Shown: positions 49,509 to 58,283, counted from the first letter of the stretch. The stretch: DNA of 64,000 nucleotides from Epilithonimonas lactis (GCF_900110605.1 NZ_FOFI01000004.1:186001-250000); one strand, 5' to 3'. Notes: generated by a model not told the origin, from the sequence alone. Program-made: numbers and translations.

Positions 49509-49838
49509 TTAATGACCTGTTGATTTGGAAAATAGGTTAATGACCAACACACCTACGATGATGATCGCGATTCCCAATATGGCCGGAAAATCCAACTTTT
49601 GTTTAAAGATAAAAACGGAAACCAGCGCCGTTAAAACAATTCCCAAACCAGCCCAAATGGCATAGGCAACACCTAACGGAATCTCCTTGATGGCGTGCGA
49701 GAAGAAATAAAAACAGCCTGTGAATGCAATGATCGTCAGGAGACTTGGCCACAATTTTGTGAAATTCTCCGACTTTGTCAAACAACTTGTTCCAAAAACT
49801 TCCAGGCAAATTGCCAATCCTAAAAATACATATTTCAT
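49509..49838 (-). CDS. SMR efflux protein, EmrE-type
   Basis: 109 aa, four membrane segments, essential Glu at position 13 (LAICLEVFGTSCLTK) and PLGVAYAIWAGLGIV. It closely resembles the SMR protein at 3888-4214. It is 54 bp after a second SMR gene of a different type, so the two may form a heterodimer as YkkC/YkkD or EbrA/EbrB do. It is downstream of a Crp/Fnr regulator. The substrate is unknown. Confidence 0.9.
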   Translation of the reverse strand: MKYVFLGLAICLEVFGTSCLTKSENFTKLWPSLLTIIAFTGCFYFFSHAIKEIPLGVAYAIWAGLGIVLTALVSVFIFKQKLDFPAILGIAIIIVGVLVINLFSKSTGH

Positions 49839-49892
49839 TTTATAAATTTAAAAAATAGAAACCTGAAACCCGATAGAAACAGATGTTATTGA

Positions 49893-50219
49893 TTAATGAG
49901 CCACTGCTTTTAGTCCAACTATCGAACCTATCAATGTGACAAGAAAGAATATCCTCAAGAATGTTGCTGGTTCTTTGAAGACCAAAATGCCTACCAGTAC
50001 AGTTCCGACAGCACCAATTCCTGTCCAGACGGCGTAAGCTGTTCCGATGGGCAAAGTTTGCGTTGCCTTGATCAGAAGACTCATACTCGTTACCAAAGCG
50101 AGGAGAAATCCGGCGTACCACAAGTACATTTCATTTCCCGACGTTTCTTTTGCTTTTCCCAGACAATAGGCAAATGCCACTTCAAACAATCCAGCGATGA
50201 TCAATATGATCCAATTCAT
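49893..50219 (-). CDS. SMR efflux protein, second subunit (Gdx/SugE-like)
   Basis: 108 aa from MNWIILIIAGLFEVAFAYCL; an earlier in-frame start at 50249 adds ten charged residues. Glu13 is in GLFEVAFAY, and the motif LPIGTAYAVWTGIGAVGTVL matches the Gdx/SugE side of the family, which exports guanidinium-like cations. No guanidine riboswitch is seen upstream. First of two SMR genes, 69 bp after the Crp/Fnr gene. Confidence 0.85.
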   Translation of the reverse strand: MNWIILIIAGLFEVAFAYCLGKAKETSGNEMYLWYAGFLLALVTSMSLLIKATQTLPIGTAYAVWTGIGAVGTVLVGILVFKEPATFLRIFFLVTLIGSIVGLKAVAH

Positions 50220-50287
50220 TTTCTTTAATTTTTGACAAAGTTCGGACAATAAGATGCATTTTCATTTTACCTATGATAAAAAATATC

Positions 50288-50851
50288 TTACTTGATCTCG
50301 GCCCTTATTCTGCTCAGACTGACCTGCGTGATCCCAAGATAGGACGCAATATAGCGCAATTGAACACGCTGAATGAGATGTGGCGTTTTCTCCAAAAGTT
50401 CGATATAGCGTTCTGTAGCCGTCTTTGTCTGTCGAGAAATAAAAAGTTGCTCGGTTTTCGCCAACTCTTTTTCTGCAAATTTTCGTCCCCAATTGGCCAG
50501 ATGAATATCCTTAATGAAAAGATCCTGCAGATCGCTAGACTTAATTTGATATAATTCTGAATCTTCCAAAAGCTCGATGTCCTCGTATCCTTTTCCGTTG
50601 GAAATGTAGCTCATCATAGACAGAACAGTGCTTCCTTCTTTACCAAACCAAAAAGTGATCTCATTTTGGCTGTCATTGGAAAATGCTCTTGCAATTCCCT
50701 GTTTGATAAAATAGACATTCGATTCTATCTTATCAGCGTTGATGATGATTTGTCCTTTTGGATATTTAATTAAGCTGATATCTTTTTTGACCAATGATTT
50801 TGATGAATCTGGAATCGGGTAGATGTCGTCGAGTATTTGGTCGATGGTCAT
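50288..50851 (-). CDS. Crp/Fnr-family transcriptional regulator
   Basis: 187 aa. Ligand-binding barrel (YPKGQIIINADKIESNVYFI, FWFGKEGSTVLSMMSYISNG) and C-terminal HTH (YIASYLGITQVSLSRIRAEI). No iron-sulfur cysteines. It precedes the two SMR genes on the same strand and is their likely regulator. The order resembles the module at 3888-5716. The effector is unknown. Confidence 0.88.
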   Translation of the reverse strand: MTIDQILDDIYPIPDSSKSLVKKDISLIKYPKGQIIINADKIESNVYFIKQGIARAFSNDSQNEITFWFGKEGSTVLSMMSYISNGKGYEDIELLEDSELYQIKSSDLQDLFIKDIHLANWGRKFAEKELAKTEQLFISRQTKTATERYIELLEKTPHLIQRVQLRYIASYLGITQVSLSRIRAEIK

Positions 50852-50890
50852 AACTAAAGAACTTTAAATATTGAAGGTTTAAAAGTAATT

Positions 50891-50920
50891 AAAAAAGCCG
50901 AAGTTCTAAACTTCAGCTTT
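50891..50920 (-). terminator. Terminator of the DJ-1/ABM operon
   Basis: AAAGCTGAAGTT / AACTTCGGCTTT stem on the minus strand followed by T residues, 24 bp after the monooxygenase stop. Confidence 0.75.
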
Positions 50921-50943
50921 CTATTATTTCTTTTAGATTTGAG

Positions 50944-51252
50944 TTACAGACCAAGTTCCGAAGCCAAAATAACTTCTCTGTTTTCCAAGAACGGAATAAT
51001 CTGTTTCACTGCAATTTCCTGATAATGATTCGAGTTTTTATGAGCTTCGATGCTCGCCATATCTTTATAGCTTTCGTTCAGTATCAAAATATTGCTGTCA
51101 GCATTATCTTGATAGATTTTGTAAAATATATTGCCTTCTTCGCTTGTACTTTTTTCAATTAATGATGGAAGCAAATTCAAAACGGTTTGTAGATTTCCAT
51201 TCTTTACTTGCCATTTGGCGAAGATGAAAATAGGTTGATTTTGATTTTCCAT
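50944..51252 (-). CDS. Antibiotic biosynthesis monooxygenase family protein
   Basis: 102 aa, single ABM dimeric alpha-beta barrel: IFIFAKWQVKNGNLQTVLNL, EEGNIFYKIYQDNADSNILI and the HKNSNHYQEIAVKQII helix. It starts 2 bp after the DJ-1-like gene and is therefore its operon partner. Members act on quinones or reactive small molecules. The pairing with a DJ-1 protein supports a detoxification role, by inference. Confidence 0.85.
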   Translation of the reverse strand: MENQNQPIFIFAKWQVKNGNLQTVLNLLPSLIEKSTSEEGNIFYKIYQDNADSNILILNESYKDMASIEAHKNSNHYQEIAVKQIIPFLENREVILASELGL

Positions 51253-51254
51253 AA

Positions 51255-51932
51255 TTAATTTTCTTGATTTAATAAAGCCACAATTTTCTCTCCAACACCT
51301 CTCGCAGATTCAGGGTTTTGACCTGTCACAAGATTTCCGTCTGCAATGCTGTGTGCTGACCAAGCGGTTTCTGCGTGGAAGATGGCACCTTGTTTTGACA
51401 GTTCGGTTTGAAGGTCAAAAGGAACATCGGCAATCGCGTACATCGATTCTTCTTCTGTGGTAAATGACGTGATGTTTTTTCCATCAACCAAATATTTTCC
51501 GTTGCTCAGTTTTACATTTAATAAGGAAACTGGACCGTGACAAACGGCGCCTACAACTGCACCGCGTTCGTAAGTTTCGGCAAGTACTTTTTTCAAAGTT
51601 TGATGTTCGGGCATATCGACCATCGGCGCCAATCCACCTGGCGTGAAAACGGCGTCATAAACGGTCGTGTCCACATTGCTTAGTTTAGTCGCTTTTTGCA
51701 TTTCTGCCCAGCCATCGCCAGTTAAAAATTTCAAATTGTCCGGGTCGCCGGCAAGGTCCAATCCGTCAAGGTAAGGTGTTTCGCCAGTCAACGAAGCGAA
51801 ATCGATTTGGAAACCTGCCTTGTCAAAATCTGCGTATGGATGAGCCACTTCTGGCAAAAACGTCCCAGTTCTTCTGTTGTTTGGTCCAATCGCGTTAGCG
51901 TTAGAAACGATGATTAAGATTTTCTTTTTCAT
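51255..51932 (-). CDS. DJ-1/PfpI-family protein (type 1 glutamine amidotransferase-like)
   Basis: 225 aa. The nucleophile elbow is GAVVGAVCHGPVSLLN with the reactive Cys, preceded by FTPGGLAPMVDMPEHQTLKK, where a Glu may support the active site. Close relatives of this length include Hsp31-type glyoxalase III or chaperone proteins. It probably removes methylglyoxal-type adducts or acts as a stress chaperone. It is downstream of the Crp/Fnr gene and coupled to an ABM gene. Confidence 0.88.
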   Translation of the reverse strand: MKKKILIIVSNANAIGPNNRRTGTFLPEVAHPYADFDKAGFQIDFASLTGETPYLDGLDLAGDPDNLKFLTGDGWAEMQKATKLSNVDTTVYDAVFTPGGLAPMVDMPEHQTLKKVLAETYERGAVVGAVCHGPVSLLNVKLSNGKYLVDGKNITSFTTEEESMYAIADVPFDLQTELSKQGAIFHAETAWSAHSIADGNLVTGQNPESARGVGEKIVALLNQEN

Positions 51933-52023
51933 ATCTTATAATTTTAATTGTTATTGATTTTGTTTAAAATTGATAAGACAAAAGTAGCTTCAACACTGCT
52001 TTGAAGAGAAGGACGCAAGTCAC

Positions 52024-52051
52024 AAAAAAAGTGTGACTGTAATCACACTTT
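52024..52051. terminator. Hairpin between Crp/Fnr and DJ-1 genes
   Basis: AAAGTGTGACT / ATCACACTTT stem with an A run on one side, 10 bp after the Crp/Fnr stop. On the minus strand it is followed by T residues and likely ends the regulator transcript. Confidence 0.7.
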
Positions 52052-52060
52052 CTGTATTTT

Positions 52061-52624
52061 TTATTTGGAATAAAGTCTGCTGAGTGTCTCCCGACTGACA
52101 CCGAGATATTCTGCAATCAGCTTTTTTGGAATGCTTTGAAGCAAATCGGGATACAGTTTTGAGAATTCTTCGTACCGTTGTTGTGGCGTGCTGGAAAGCA
52201 AAAGTTTAACGCGTTGCTGGAGCGCGATGTAGCCATTGGTCAATTTCATTCTGTAGAAATGTTCCATCTTGTGAAGTTCAGACGACAGTTTTTCCCTGCC
52301 TTCCAAAGTGGAAACCAAGACTTCGCCAGCTTCGATGCATTCGATGTACATTGTTGCTTTTTTGTTTTGAAAAAATGCCTGATAATCGGACATCCACCAG
52401 TTTTCTTTCGCAAATTGAAGAATGAATTCCTTGCCTTGCTCATCCAGATAGAACACTTTGAAGATGCCTGATAGCACCAAAAATTCATACTGAACATCAT
52501 CACCTTCATTGATTAGAAACTGATTCTTCAACGTTCGTTTCGTTGTGAAGAATCGTTTTATCAAATCAAATTCATCATCCGTCAATGAGACGATTTCTTC
52601 AATATGCGTGCGCAGTTTTTCCAT
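52061..52624 (-). CDS. Crp/Fnr-family transcriptional regulator
   Basis: 187 aa. Barrel region KNQFLINEGDDVQYEFLVLS, NWWMSDYQAFFQNKKATMYI, and the HTH LIAEYLGVSRETLSRLYSK at the C-terminus. No iron-sulfur cysteines. It starts 12 bp after the LOG-family gene and lies upstream of the DJ-1/ABM pair, which it may control. Third such regulator in the window. The effector is unknown. Confidence 0.88.
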   Translation of the reverse strand: MEKLRTHIEEIVSLTDDEFDLIKRFFTTKRTLKNQFLINEGDDVQYEFLVLSGIFKVFYLDEQGKEFILQFAKENWWMSDYQAFFQNKKATMYIECIEAGEVLVSTLEGREKLSSELHKMEHFYRMKLTNGYIALQQRVKLLLSSTPQQRYEEFSKLYPDLLQSIPKKLIAEYLGVSRETLSRLYSK

Positions 52625-52636
52625 TGGATTTGCTTT

Positions 52637-53218
52637 CTAAACCTCTTCTTTTGTAATCCACTTTCCGACTGTTGGCGCTTCGTAATTCTTCATCTTGTCC
52701 AGCAGTTCTTCGATATTATCGCTTACGATGAGCATATCTTGGTTCACTTGTTTAAGGAAACCTTTGTCAACAGTCGTTTGGATAAATGTTATCAATGAAT
52801 CATAAAATCCATCGATATTCAGGATGGCGATTGGTTTTTTGTGAAGTCCCAATTGCGCCCAGGTCAGCATTTCGAAAAATTCTTCCAAGGTTCCAAAACC
52901 GCCTGGCAAAGCAATTACGCCGTCGCAAAGGTCGTTCATTTTGGTTTTTCGTTCGTGCATTGTTTCAACCAAAAATAATTCGGTCAAATGGTCGTGGGCA
53001 ATTTCTTTTGACCTCAGGAAATTAGGCAAAACGCCAAAAACTTCACCACCTTTTTCCAAAACGCCATCTGCTACAGCGCCCATCAATCCGACGTTTGCAC
53101 CGCCATAGACCAATCCGATATTTTCTTCCGCCAGTTTGTTTCCTAATAAAATGGCTTGTGTTTTATAAATCTCATCGGTTCCGAAGCTGGAACCACAAAA
53201 TACTGTTACTCGTTTCAT
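52637..53218 (-). CDS. LOG-family protein (TIGR00730 Rossmann fold)
   Basis: 193 aa from MKRVTVFCGSSFGTDE; the frame extends ten residues upstream but this start matches the family. The motif GLVYGGANVGLMGAVADGVL and the phosphoribohydrolase signature ALPGGFGTLEEFFEMLTW are present. The family cleaves nucleoside 5'-monophosphates (cytokinin-activating in plants; AMP-like in bacteria). It sits between a DUF6624 gene and a Crp/Fnr gene on the same strand. Confidence 0.9.
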   Translation of the reverse strand: MKRVTVFCGSSFGTDEIYKTQAILLGNKLAEENIGLVYGGANVGLMGAVADGVLEKGGEVFGVLPNFLRSKEIAHDHLTELFLVETMHERKTKMNDLCDGVIALPGGFGTLEEFFEMLTWAQLGLHKKPIAILNIDGFYDSLITFIQTTVDKGFLKQVNQDMLIVSDNIEELLDKMKNYEAPTVGKWITKEEV

Positions 53219-53231
53219 AATTTCATAAATT

Positions 53232-53831
53232 CTATCTAATCCAACCAACTGTTTTTTTCCAATCTTCCATCTTCGTTTTTCTCTGAATCAAATCTTTTGG
53301 AGGCAAATGATTTTCGTTTTTTGCCTGTGTTCTAATGATTTCCGTTTGTTCCTCAAGCGTGTTCAAACCAATCGATTTTCTTCTTTGATTGACTTTCTTG
53401 ATATCATCAAAATCATTTGGGCTTAATTCTCCATTGTCGTCCCAGTCAAATTGGGTTCCGTAAAGTTGCGGTTTATTTTCAAAAGTTGCAATTCGGTCTG
53501 TGAGATAAGCGAGATTTCTTGCGTCAGCTTTATTTTTTTTAACCTCGATTTCCAAAAGTTCCGCACATTTTTTCATAAACTCAGGTTTTCCAATCGAATG
53601 TTGAATCACGAGCCAAGCTGAATAAGCAGAATGATTTCCCACTTTCTCGACCGTTGGAAATCCGATGATATCGATGATTTCATTCAAAACTTCCGCATTT
53701 TGATTGTGAAGATTTTCCATTTCTTTATTATAACCTTCACCCAATTTTCCTTCTGAAATCAATTTTTCCCGAAGTTCCAAATCTGCATTTTGAAGTCTGA
53801 TGATGATTTCGGGAATGTCTTTTCGGTTCAT
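53232..53831 (-). CDS. DUF6624-like protein
   Basis: 199 aa, cytosolic and helical. The conserved core is IGFPTVEKVGNHSAYSAWLV, IQHSIGKPEFMKKCAELLE, AYLTDRIATFENKPQLYGTQ, as in DUF6624 proteins. The function is unknown. It precedes the LOG-family gene by 13 bp. Identification is by pattern and could be a related family. Confidence 0.75.
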   Translation of the reverse strand: MNRKDIPEIIIRLQNADLELREKLISEGKLGEGYNKEMENLHNQNAEVLNEIIDIIGFPTVEKVGNHSAYSAWLVIQHSIGKPEFMKKCAELLEIEVKKNKADARNLAYLTDRIATFENKPQLYGTQFDWDDNGELSPNDFDDIKKVNQRRKSIGLNTLEEQTEIIRTQAKNENHLPPKDLIQRKTKMEDWKKTVGWIR

Positions 53832-53898
53832 ATCGATTTGGAATTGTAATTCAATTAAAATTGTAAAGCATCATAAATAATAGCTCACAAAATTAAAC

Positions 53899-53929
53899 AA
53901 AAAAAAGGCTTAAGTAAAAACTCAAGCCT
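53899..53929 (-). terminator. Terminator of the 176-aa secreted protein gene
   Basis: AGGCTTGAGT / ACTTAAGCCT stem on the minus strand, followed by eight T residues, 27 bp after the stop. Confidence 0.8.
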
Positions 53930-53955
53930 GTCTGGTTATCTTTTAAATTCAGTTA

Positions 53956-54486
53956 TTACAAACTAATCGTCGGTTGCGAACAATCTCCTTTTTTAAATGG
54001 GTGATTGTTTTCGTCTTTCAAGGATTCTACATTTTGAGTCTTCGGTTTGTACACCAATTTGAATGTTCGATTTTGATAGTTCTCGGCCTTGTCTGGTGTA
54101 AAATTCAGTGTGTTTTTTTCGATTTTATAATGGCCATCGATGTAACGTAATCTCTGTGATGGTGCATAGATATCGCCACTTTTATCCTTTGGATTCTTTT
54201 TGGACGCATCATAATTATAGGTTGTAATGACTAATCTTGCATTGCTTCCCGCCCAGCCATATTCCAGAAGATTTTCGGTAACGTACACCAGAGAATCCTT
54301 TTTTTCTTCAGCCTTGTACACAAAACATTTCTTAGAATCTTCTGAGATTAGAGTCTCGTAATCTTTAGCTTTAGGCGGTTCTGGCAGATTTTGCTTTACA
54401 ATAGGCGGTGCTTTTTTAGTTTTCTTTTGTTGGCCGAACGCCAATCCATTGAGGACTAATAGGCTTAAAATCAATACATTTTTCAT
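53956..54486 (-). CDS. Secreted protein of unknown function
   Basis: 176 aa. Signal peptide 1-18 (GLAFGQ) then a Lys/Pro-rich stretch (KKTKKAPPIVKQNLPEPPKA) and a beta-rich domain with YVTENLLEYGWAGSNARLVI and YKPKTQNVESLKDENN. Two Cys could form a disulfide. No family recognised. It is 46 bp after the amylase gene on the same strand and may be co-transcribed. Confidence 0.7.
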   Translation of the reverse strand: MKNVLILSLLVLNGLAFGQQKKTKKAPPIVKQNLPEPPKAKDYETLISEDSKKCFVYKAEEKKDSLVYVTENLLEYGWAGSNARLVITTYNYDASKKNPKDKSGDIYAPSQRLRYIDGHYKIEKNTLNFTPDKAENYQNRTFKLVYKPKTQNVESLKDENNHPFKKGDCSQPTISL

Positions 54487-54532
54487 AGTTTTAAATATTT
54501 AAAAGTTAATCATCAAAACTTCCGCCAATTTC

Positions 54533-55870
54533 TCAATCCTTTTTTGATTTTGTTTGATGCAAAACCAAATATTCCCAAGGTTCCATCGTGATGATGAAGG
54601 TTTCAGAAACCGTTTTTTCTTCGCCGGTAAAAAGATTTTTATAAATTCCTTTGTCAAATGACGTATCAAACTGAACCATAATCAATTCTTTGCTGAGATT
54701 GACAAATGCTAAAACTTTGTCGCCGTTTTTTTCTCGAACAAACGAAATCACTTGGTCCATTCGGTCATTCATAATTCTCACCATTTCTCCGCCCCAATCG
54801 CCGTTCCAGAGCGCTTGGTTTTGATGTTTTAATGAAAATAGAGTGGTGTAGAGCTTTTCGAATTTGTGAGGTGTCCAATCAATCGGGTCTTTTTCAAAAA
54901 ATTCCAGAGAGCGGTCGAGTCCGGCTTCTTGTCCGCTGTAAACCAACGGAATGCCGTCCATCAAAAAAGTAAAAACAGTGGTCGCTTCCAACGCTTCGCC
55001 AAAATTATCGTACTGATTGCCTTCCCAGGAATTTTTGTCGTGATTGTCTATGAAGTTCATTCGGATTCCGGCTTTTGGGAAAATGGAAACGTGCTCGGCA
55101 ATATAAGCTTCGGTAAGGGTTTTCACGCTCAGGTCATTCTGAACAATCTGATGCAGAATATTCCAAAGCGTCCAATTGTACGTGGAATCAAAGGCCTTGC
55201 GGTGAAGTTCCTTGTCTTCTGCTTCTGCGAGCATAAAAATCGGTTTTATTTTGTCAAGTTCTGCTCGTGCACTTTCCCAAAAATCAATGGGGACAAAACT
55301 TGCAATGTCACAACGGAAGCCATCGATATTATATTCTTCGACCCAATATTTCATCGCGTCGGTCATATATTTTCTGAGTTCCGGCTCCTTGTAATTTAAT
55401 TCGATAATATCATCATAATCCCGCCAGCGCGTGGATTGGAAGGTTCCTTTTCTGGATTTCATATACCATTCCGGATGTTCATCAACCAAATGATTGTCCC
55501 AACTCGTATGATTCGCAACCCAATCCAAAATCACGTACATTCCTTGATTGTGAATCGCTTCAATCAAACGTCGAAAATCGTCCTCCGTCCCAAACTCCGC
55601 ATTGATTCCCAAATAGTCTTTCACGGAATAATAACTGCCCAAACTGCCTTTCCGATGCAATTCTCCAATCGGATTGATGGGCATCAACCAAATGATATCG
55701 ATTCCCATTTTCTTGAGTCGTGAAAGTTGTTTTTCGACGGCCTGAAAATTACCTTCTTCGGAAAACTGACGGACATTCAGTTCATAAAGCGTTGCATTTT
55801 TCACCCAATCGGGCGTGGAAAGTTCTACGTATTTCTTTGGCTGGTAGTTGTTCTCAGGCTGATTTTCCAT
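54533..55870 (-). CDS. Alpha-amylase-family glycoside hydrolase (GH13)
   Basis: 445 aa from MENQPENNYQPKKYVE; an ATG three codons earlier is also possible. The four GH13 regions are present: DWVANHTS, GFRCDIASF (nucleophile Asp), LAEAE (acid/base Glu) and FIDNHDKNS (third Asp). No signal peptide, so it is cytosolic and probably handles maltodextrin or glycogen-derived oligosaccharides. No starch-binding domain and no susCD-like genes are nearby, which argues against an outer-membrane starch system here. Confidence 0.92.
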   Translation of the reverse strand: MENQPENNYQPKKYVELSTPDWVKNATLYELNVRQFSEEGNFQAVEKQLSRLKKMGIDIIWLMPINPIGELHRKGSLGSYYSVKDYLGINAEFGTEDDFRRLIEAIHNQGMYVILDWVANHTSWDNHLVDEHPEWYMKSRKGTFQSTRWRDYDDIIELNYKEPELRKYMTDAMKYWVEEYNIDGFRCDIASFVPIDFWESARAELDKIKPIFMLAEAEDKELHRKAFDSTYNWTLWNILHQIVQNDLSVKTLTEAYIAEHVSIFPKAGIRMNFIDNHDKNSWEGNQYDNFGEALEATTVFTFLMDGIPLVYSGQEAGLDRSLEFFEKDPIDWTPHKFEKLYTTLFSLKHQNQALWNGDWGGEMVRIMNDRMDQVISFVREKNGDKVLAFVNLSKELIMVQFDTSFDKGIYKNLFTGEEKTVSETFIITMEPWEYLVLHQTKSKKD

Positions 55871-55969
55871 AGATGTCATTAATCAAATTAAAAAAATTAT
55901 TGCAACGAATATCATACCCAACGGTTTATCATTATTAAATAGATAAAAAAAACTCTTAAAATAAATAAA

Positions 55970-56080
55970 ACCATATAGGCACATAGAAAGGATTCAATAT
56001 TTCTCTGATAAAGATGAAATAGAATTAGATGCCCGACTATTTTTTCTTATATCAGCATAGAAACTATGTGCCTATGTGGT
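55970..56080. repeat. Diverged inverted repeat with ACCAYATAGGCACATAG arms
   Basis: ACCATATAGGCACATAG (about 55970-55987) and its near-complement CTATGTGCCTATGTGGT (56064-56080), 16 of 17 paired, around 77 bp. It is in the 410-bp gap between divergent amylase and glycosyltransferase genes, where I see nothing else. Confidence 0.7.
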
Positions 56081-56287
56081 AATGAAATTTATAATGTAAA
56101 TTAAGACAAGAGCTAAGTGATTTGGGATTTTATCTTTTTAATGAAATCTCAATCATATCAACACTTCATTAAATATTTTTATTAATAAAATTTTCTTCAA
56201 AATTATACAAAGGTTTGATGTTTGCAAGGAATAAACGAGTTGCAGAGATTTCTGCTTTCTTTATTAACATTCAAAAAATAAAAATTT

Positions 56288-57058
56288 ATGATTCCAAAAA
56301 AAATACATTATTGTTGGTTTGGCGGACAAGCGAAAACCGAATTGGCAGAACATTGCATCGCCACTTGGAAAAAAGTACATCCGGATTTTGAAATTGTGGA
56401 ATGGAACGAAAGCAATGCACCTCTGGAAGACAACAACTATGTGAAAGAAGCTTTCTCTCAGAAAAAATGGGCATTTGTTTCGGATTATGTTCGCTCCAAA
56501 GTAATGCTTGACCACGGTGGAATCTATATGGACACGGATATGGAACTGAAACTTCCGCTGGATGAATTTCTGGATGAGAAGGCCGTTTGCGGTTTCGAAG
56601 TGAAAGGTGTTCCTTATTCTGCATTTTGGATGGCTGAGCCTAATCACCAGCTTTCTAAGGATTTTGTAGATTATTACGACAAACAAGATGGTTTTGTGGA
56701 GCGCATAAATACGGATATTTTTTCCGAAATGCTCGAGAAGGAATATGGCGCTGACCGTTACAGCGACACGATTCAAAAACTGAAGCACGATGTGACGCTT
56801 TATCCATCCATTTATTTCTCACAGGACTTACCGAAGAATTATGTGAGTCACCATTTCAACGGTTCCTGGTTTGGTGGTGATGAGGAAAATACACACAAAA
56901 AAATGGTCAATACTTACGGACTTTTGGAACAATTGGTCAATCAGCCCGATGCGAAAAAAGCGGTGGAAAGTATCATCAATGAACATAAAATCATTGATGT
57001 AAATTCCATCTTGGACTTGATTCCGCAAGAACAAATTGAAGCTTATCTGAAAGCTTAA
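56288..57058 (+). CDS. Glycosyltransferase (DXD sugar-binding type)
   Basis: 256 aa. It starts MIPKKIHYCWFGGQAKTELA, the classical opening of the capsular-polysaccharide-type glycosyltransferases (GT32-like), with the DXD motif in GGIYMDTDMELKLPL for the metal and sugar nucleotide. The C-terminal third is helical (about 200-256). It transfers a hexose to a polysaccharide or lipid acceptor in the cytosol. No cluster of surface-polysaccharide genes surrounds it, so the acceptor is unknown. Confidence 0.9.
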   Translation: MIPKKIHYCWFGGQAKTELAEHCIATWKKVHPDFEIVEWNESNAPLEDNNYVKEAFSQKKWAFVSDYVRSKVMLDHGGIYMDTDMELKLPLDEFLDEKAVCGFEVKGVPYSAFWMAEPNHQLSKDFVDYYDKQDGFVERINTDIFSEMLEKEYGADRYSDTIQKLKHDVTLYPSIYFSQDLPKNYVSHHFNGSWFGGDEENTHKKMVNTYGLLEQLVNQPDAKKAVESIINEHKIIDVNSILDLIPQEQIEAYLKA

Positions 57059-57066
57059 TATATTTT

Positions 57067-57105
57067 AAATCTCTACTGATTCGTTTGATTAGTAGAGATT
57101 TTTTT
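57067..57105 (+). terminator. Terminator of the glycosyltransferase gene
   Basis: AAATCTCTACT / AGTAGAGATTT stem with seven T residues; its T run overlaps the stop codon of the convergent lipoprotein gene. Confidence 0.85.
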
Positions 57106-57649
57106 AATATGCCTTACCTCCCGAAATTTTCAAAACGTGTTCTGTCTTGATAGAAGGACAGCATCTGCCGTCGGTTTCCGCATATTCCATTTTTTCGACG
57201 TAGATTTTGCCTTGGCTTATCTTTTTAAAATTAAATAAATAATCGGGCTCATAGCCAGCAATCACCTTCACAGAAGTTCCCGTGTTTTGGTACAATGCGA
57301 TTCCTTGTCCCACGATAACGTTTCCGCCGTCATTCGAACCGAGTGAAAAATAAATGGCAACATCGGCAACGCCGTCGCCGGTAAAGTCGCCCGTGAAAGT
57401 GTCCTGACTATCGATGTAGCCATTGTGCGCTTCGAGAATCGTTGGGAGATATTTTTTGAACTGTTTTTCCGCGATTAGTACAGCTTCTTCGGTAGAAATG
57501 GTTTTTTGTTTTATTTCAGTTTTTGTTGAAAGCTGAGTTTTGTTTTCCAGAGATAATTGCGTGGTTTGTGCCTTTTCATTTTTATCATTACAATTTGAAA
57601 AACAAAAAGGCAAAATCAGTAATGCGAAAAATTTATATTTCAATTTCAT
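57104..57649 (-). CDS. Lipoprotein with FG-GAP-like segment
   Basis: 181 aa. Lipobox FSNC (residue 20) marks a lipoprotein. A calcium-binding-like segment GDFTGDGVADVAIYF, then GSNDGGNVIVGQGIALYQNT. It starts 13 bp after a second lipoprotein gene with a comparable segment, so the two are an operon. No named family; probably periplasmic-facing or surface-exposed. Confidence 0.7.
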   Translation of the reverse strand: MKLKYKFFALLILPFCFSNCNDKNEKAQTTQLSLENKTQLSTKTEIKQKTISTEEAVLIAEKQFKKYLPTILEAHNGYIDSQDTFTGDFTGDGVADVAIYFSLGSNDGGNVIVGQGIALYQNTGTSVKVIAGYEPDYLFNFKKISQGKIYVEKMEYAETDGRCCPSIKTEHVLKISGGKAY

Positions 57650-57662
57650 AATTCAATTGTTT

Positions 57663-58226
57663 TTATTCCTGCTGAATCCATTCGTATTTTCCGTTTTTCA
57701 GATAGATGACGCCACCGCCACAGGATTCTGCCTGATGGATGAAAATCCCGTCGTTCGGAAGTTTGATTTTGTCCGATTCTTTCACTTGGTCTTCCGTGAG
57801 GATTTCTCCATCGTCGTTGACGTTGTTGTAATAAATTTCGTTCCTTGGAGCAACTTCGAAGATGCCAACCCAATCGATGTCATCAAATCCTTGACCTACA
57901 ATATCTTTTCCCATTCCAAGATAATCCAGTTTTCTGTTGCCGAACAGAATTTCCAATCCATATTTTTGATTTTCAAGGTTCTGAACGATATTCACAACAT
58001 CCTTCAATCCGTCGCCATCCAAATCCAAAGAAATAGAATTTGGCTTGTGCTTTTTTGAGATGATAATTTTGTCGTTTGCTTCTGGAGTTGGTTTTGGATT
58101 TGAAATTTGAAGCGTGTCTTTCGCAGGTTCAACCGAATTATATGTGGTAACTTTTTGAGTCTTTTCCTTTTGACAGCTGAGAATCATTAGACAGGAAATG
58201 AAAAGTGTGGTAATTTTTTTTGTCAT
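57663..58226 (-). CDS. Lipoprotein with DLDGDG segment
   Basis: 187 aa. Lipobox ILSC (residue 18). The segment LDLDGDGLKDVVNIVQNLEN resembles an FG-GAP/VCBS calcium loop. The rest shows beta strands (YGLEILFGNRKLDYLG, AESCGGGVIYLKNGKYEW). First gene of a two-gene operon with the lipoprotein at 57104. Function unknown. Confidence 0.7.
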   Translation of the reverse strand: MTKKITTLFISCLMILSCQKEKTQKVTTYNSVEPAKDTLQISNPKPTPEANDKIIISKKHKPNSISLDLDGDGLKDVVNIVQNLENQKYGLEILFGNRKLDYLGMGKDIVGQGFDDIDWVGIFEVAPRNEIYYNNVNDDGEILTEDQVKESDKIKLPNDGIFIHQAESCGGGVIYLKNGKYEWIQQE

Positions 58227-58283
58227 TGGTTTTTGTTTTAAAATTGATTCAGCAAAATTACCGCCAATGTCCTTTTAGGCTAA

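Noticed and set aside
50220..50290. Guanidine riboswitch ahead of the SMR pair
   Set aside because: The short leader shows none of the conserved guanidine-I, II or III segments; regulation by the adjacent Crp/Fnr protein is more likely.
54866..55399. 177-aa open frame on the plus strand
   Set aside because: It is antisense to the GH13 amylase and shows no domain features.
56264..56788. 174-aa open frame on the minus strand
   Set aside because: It is antisense to the glycosyltransferase, whose motifs are unmistakable.
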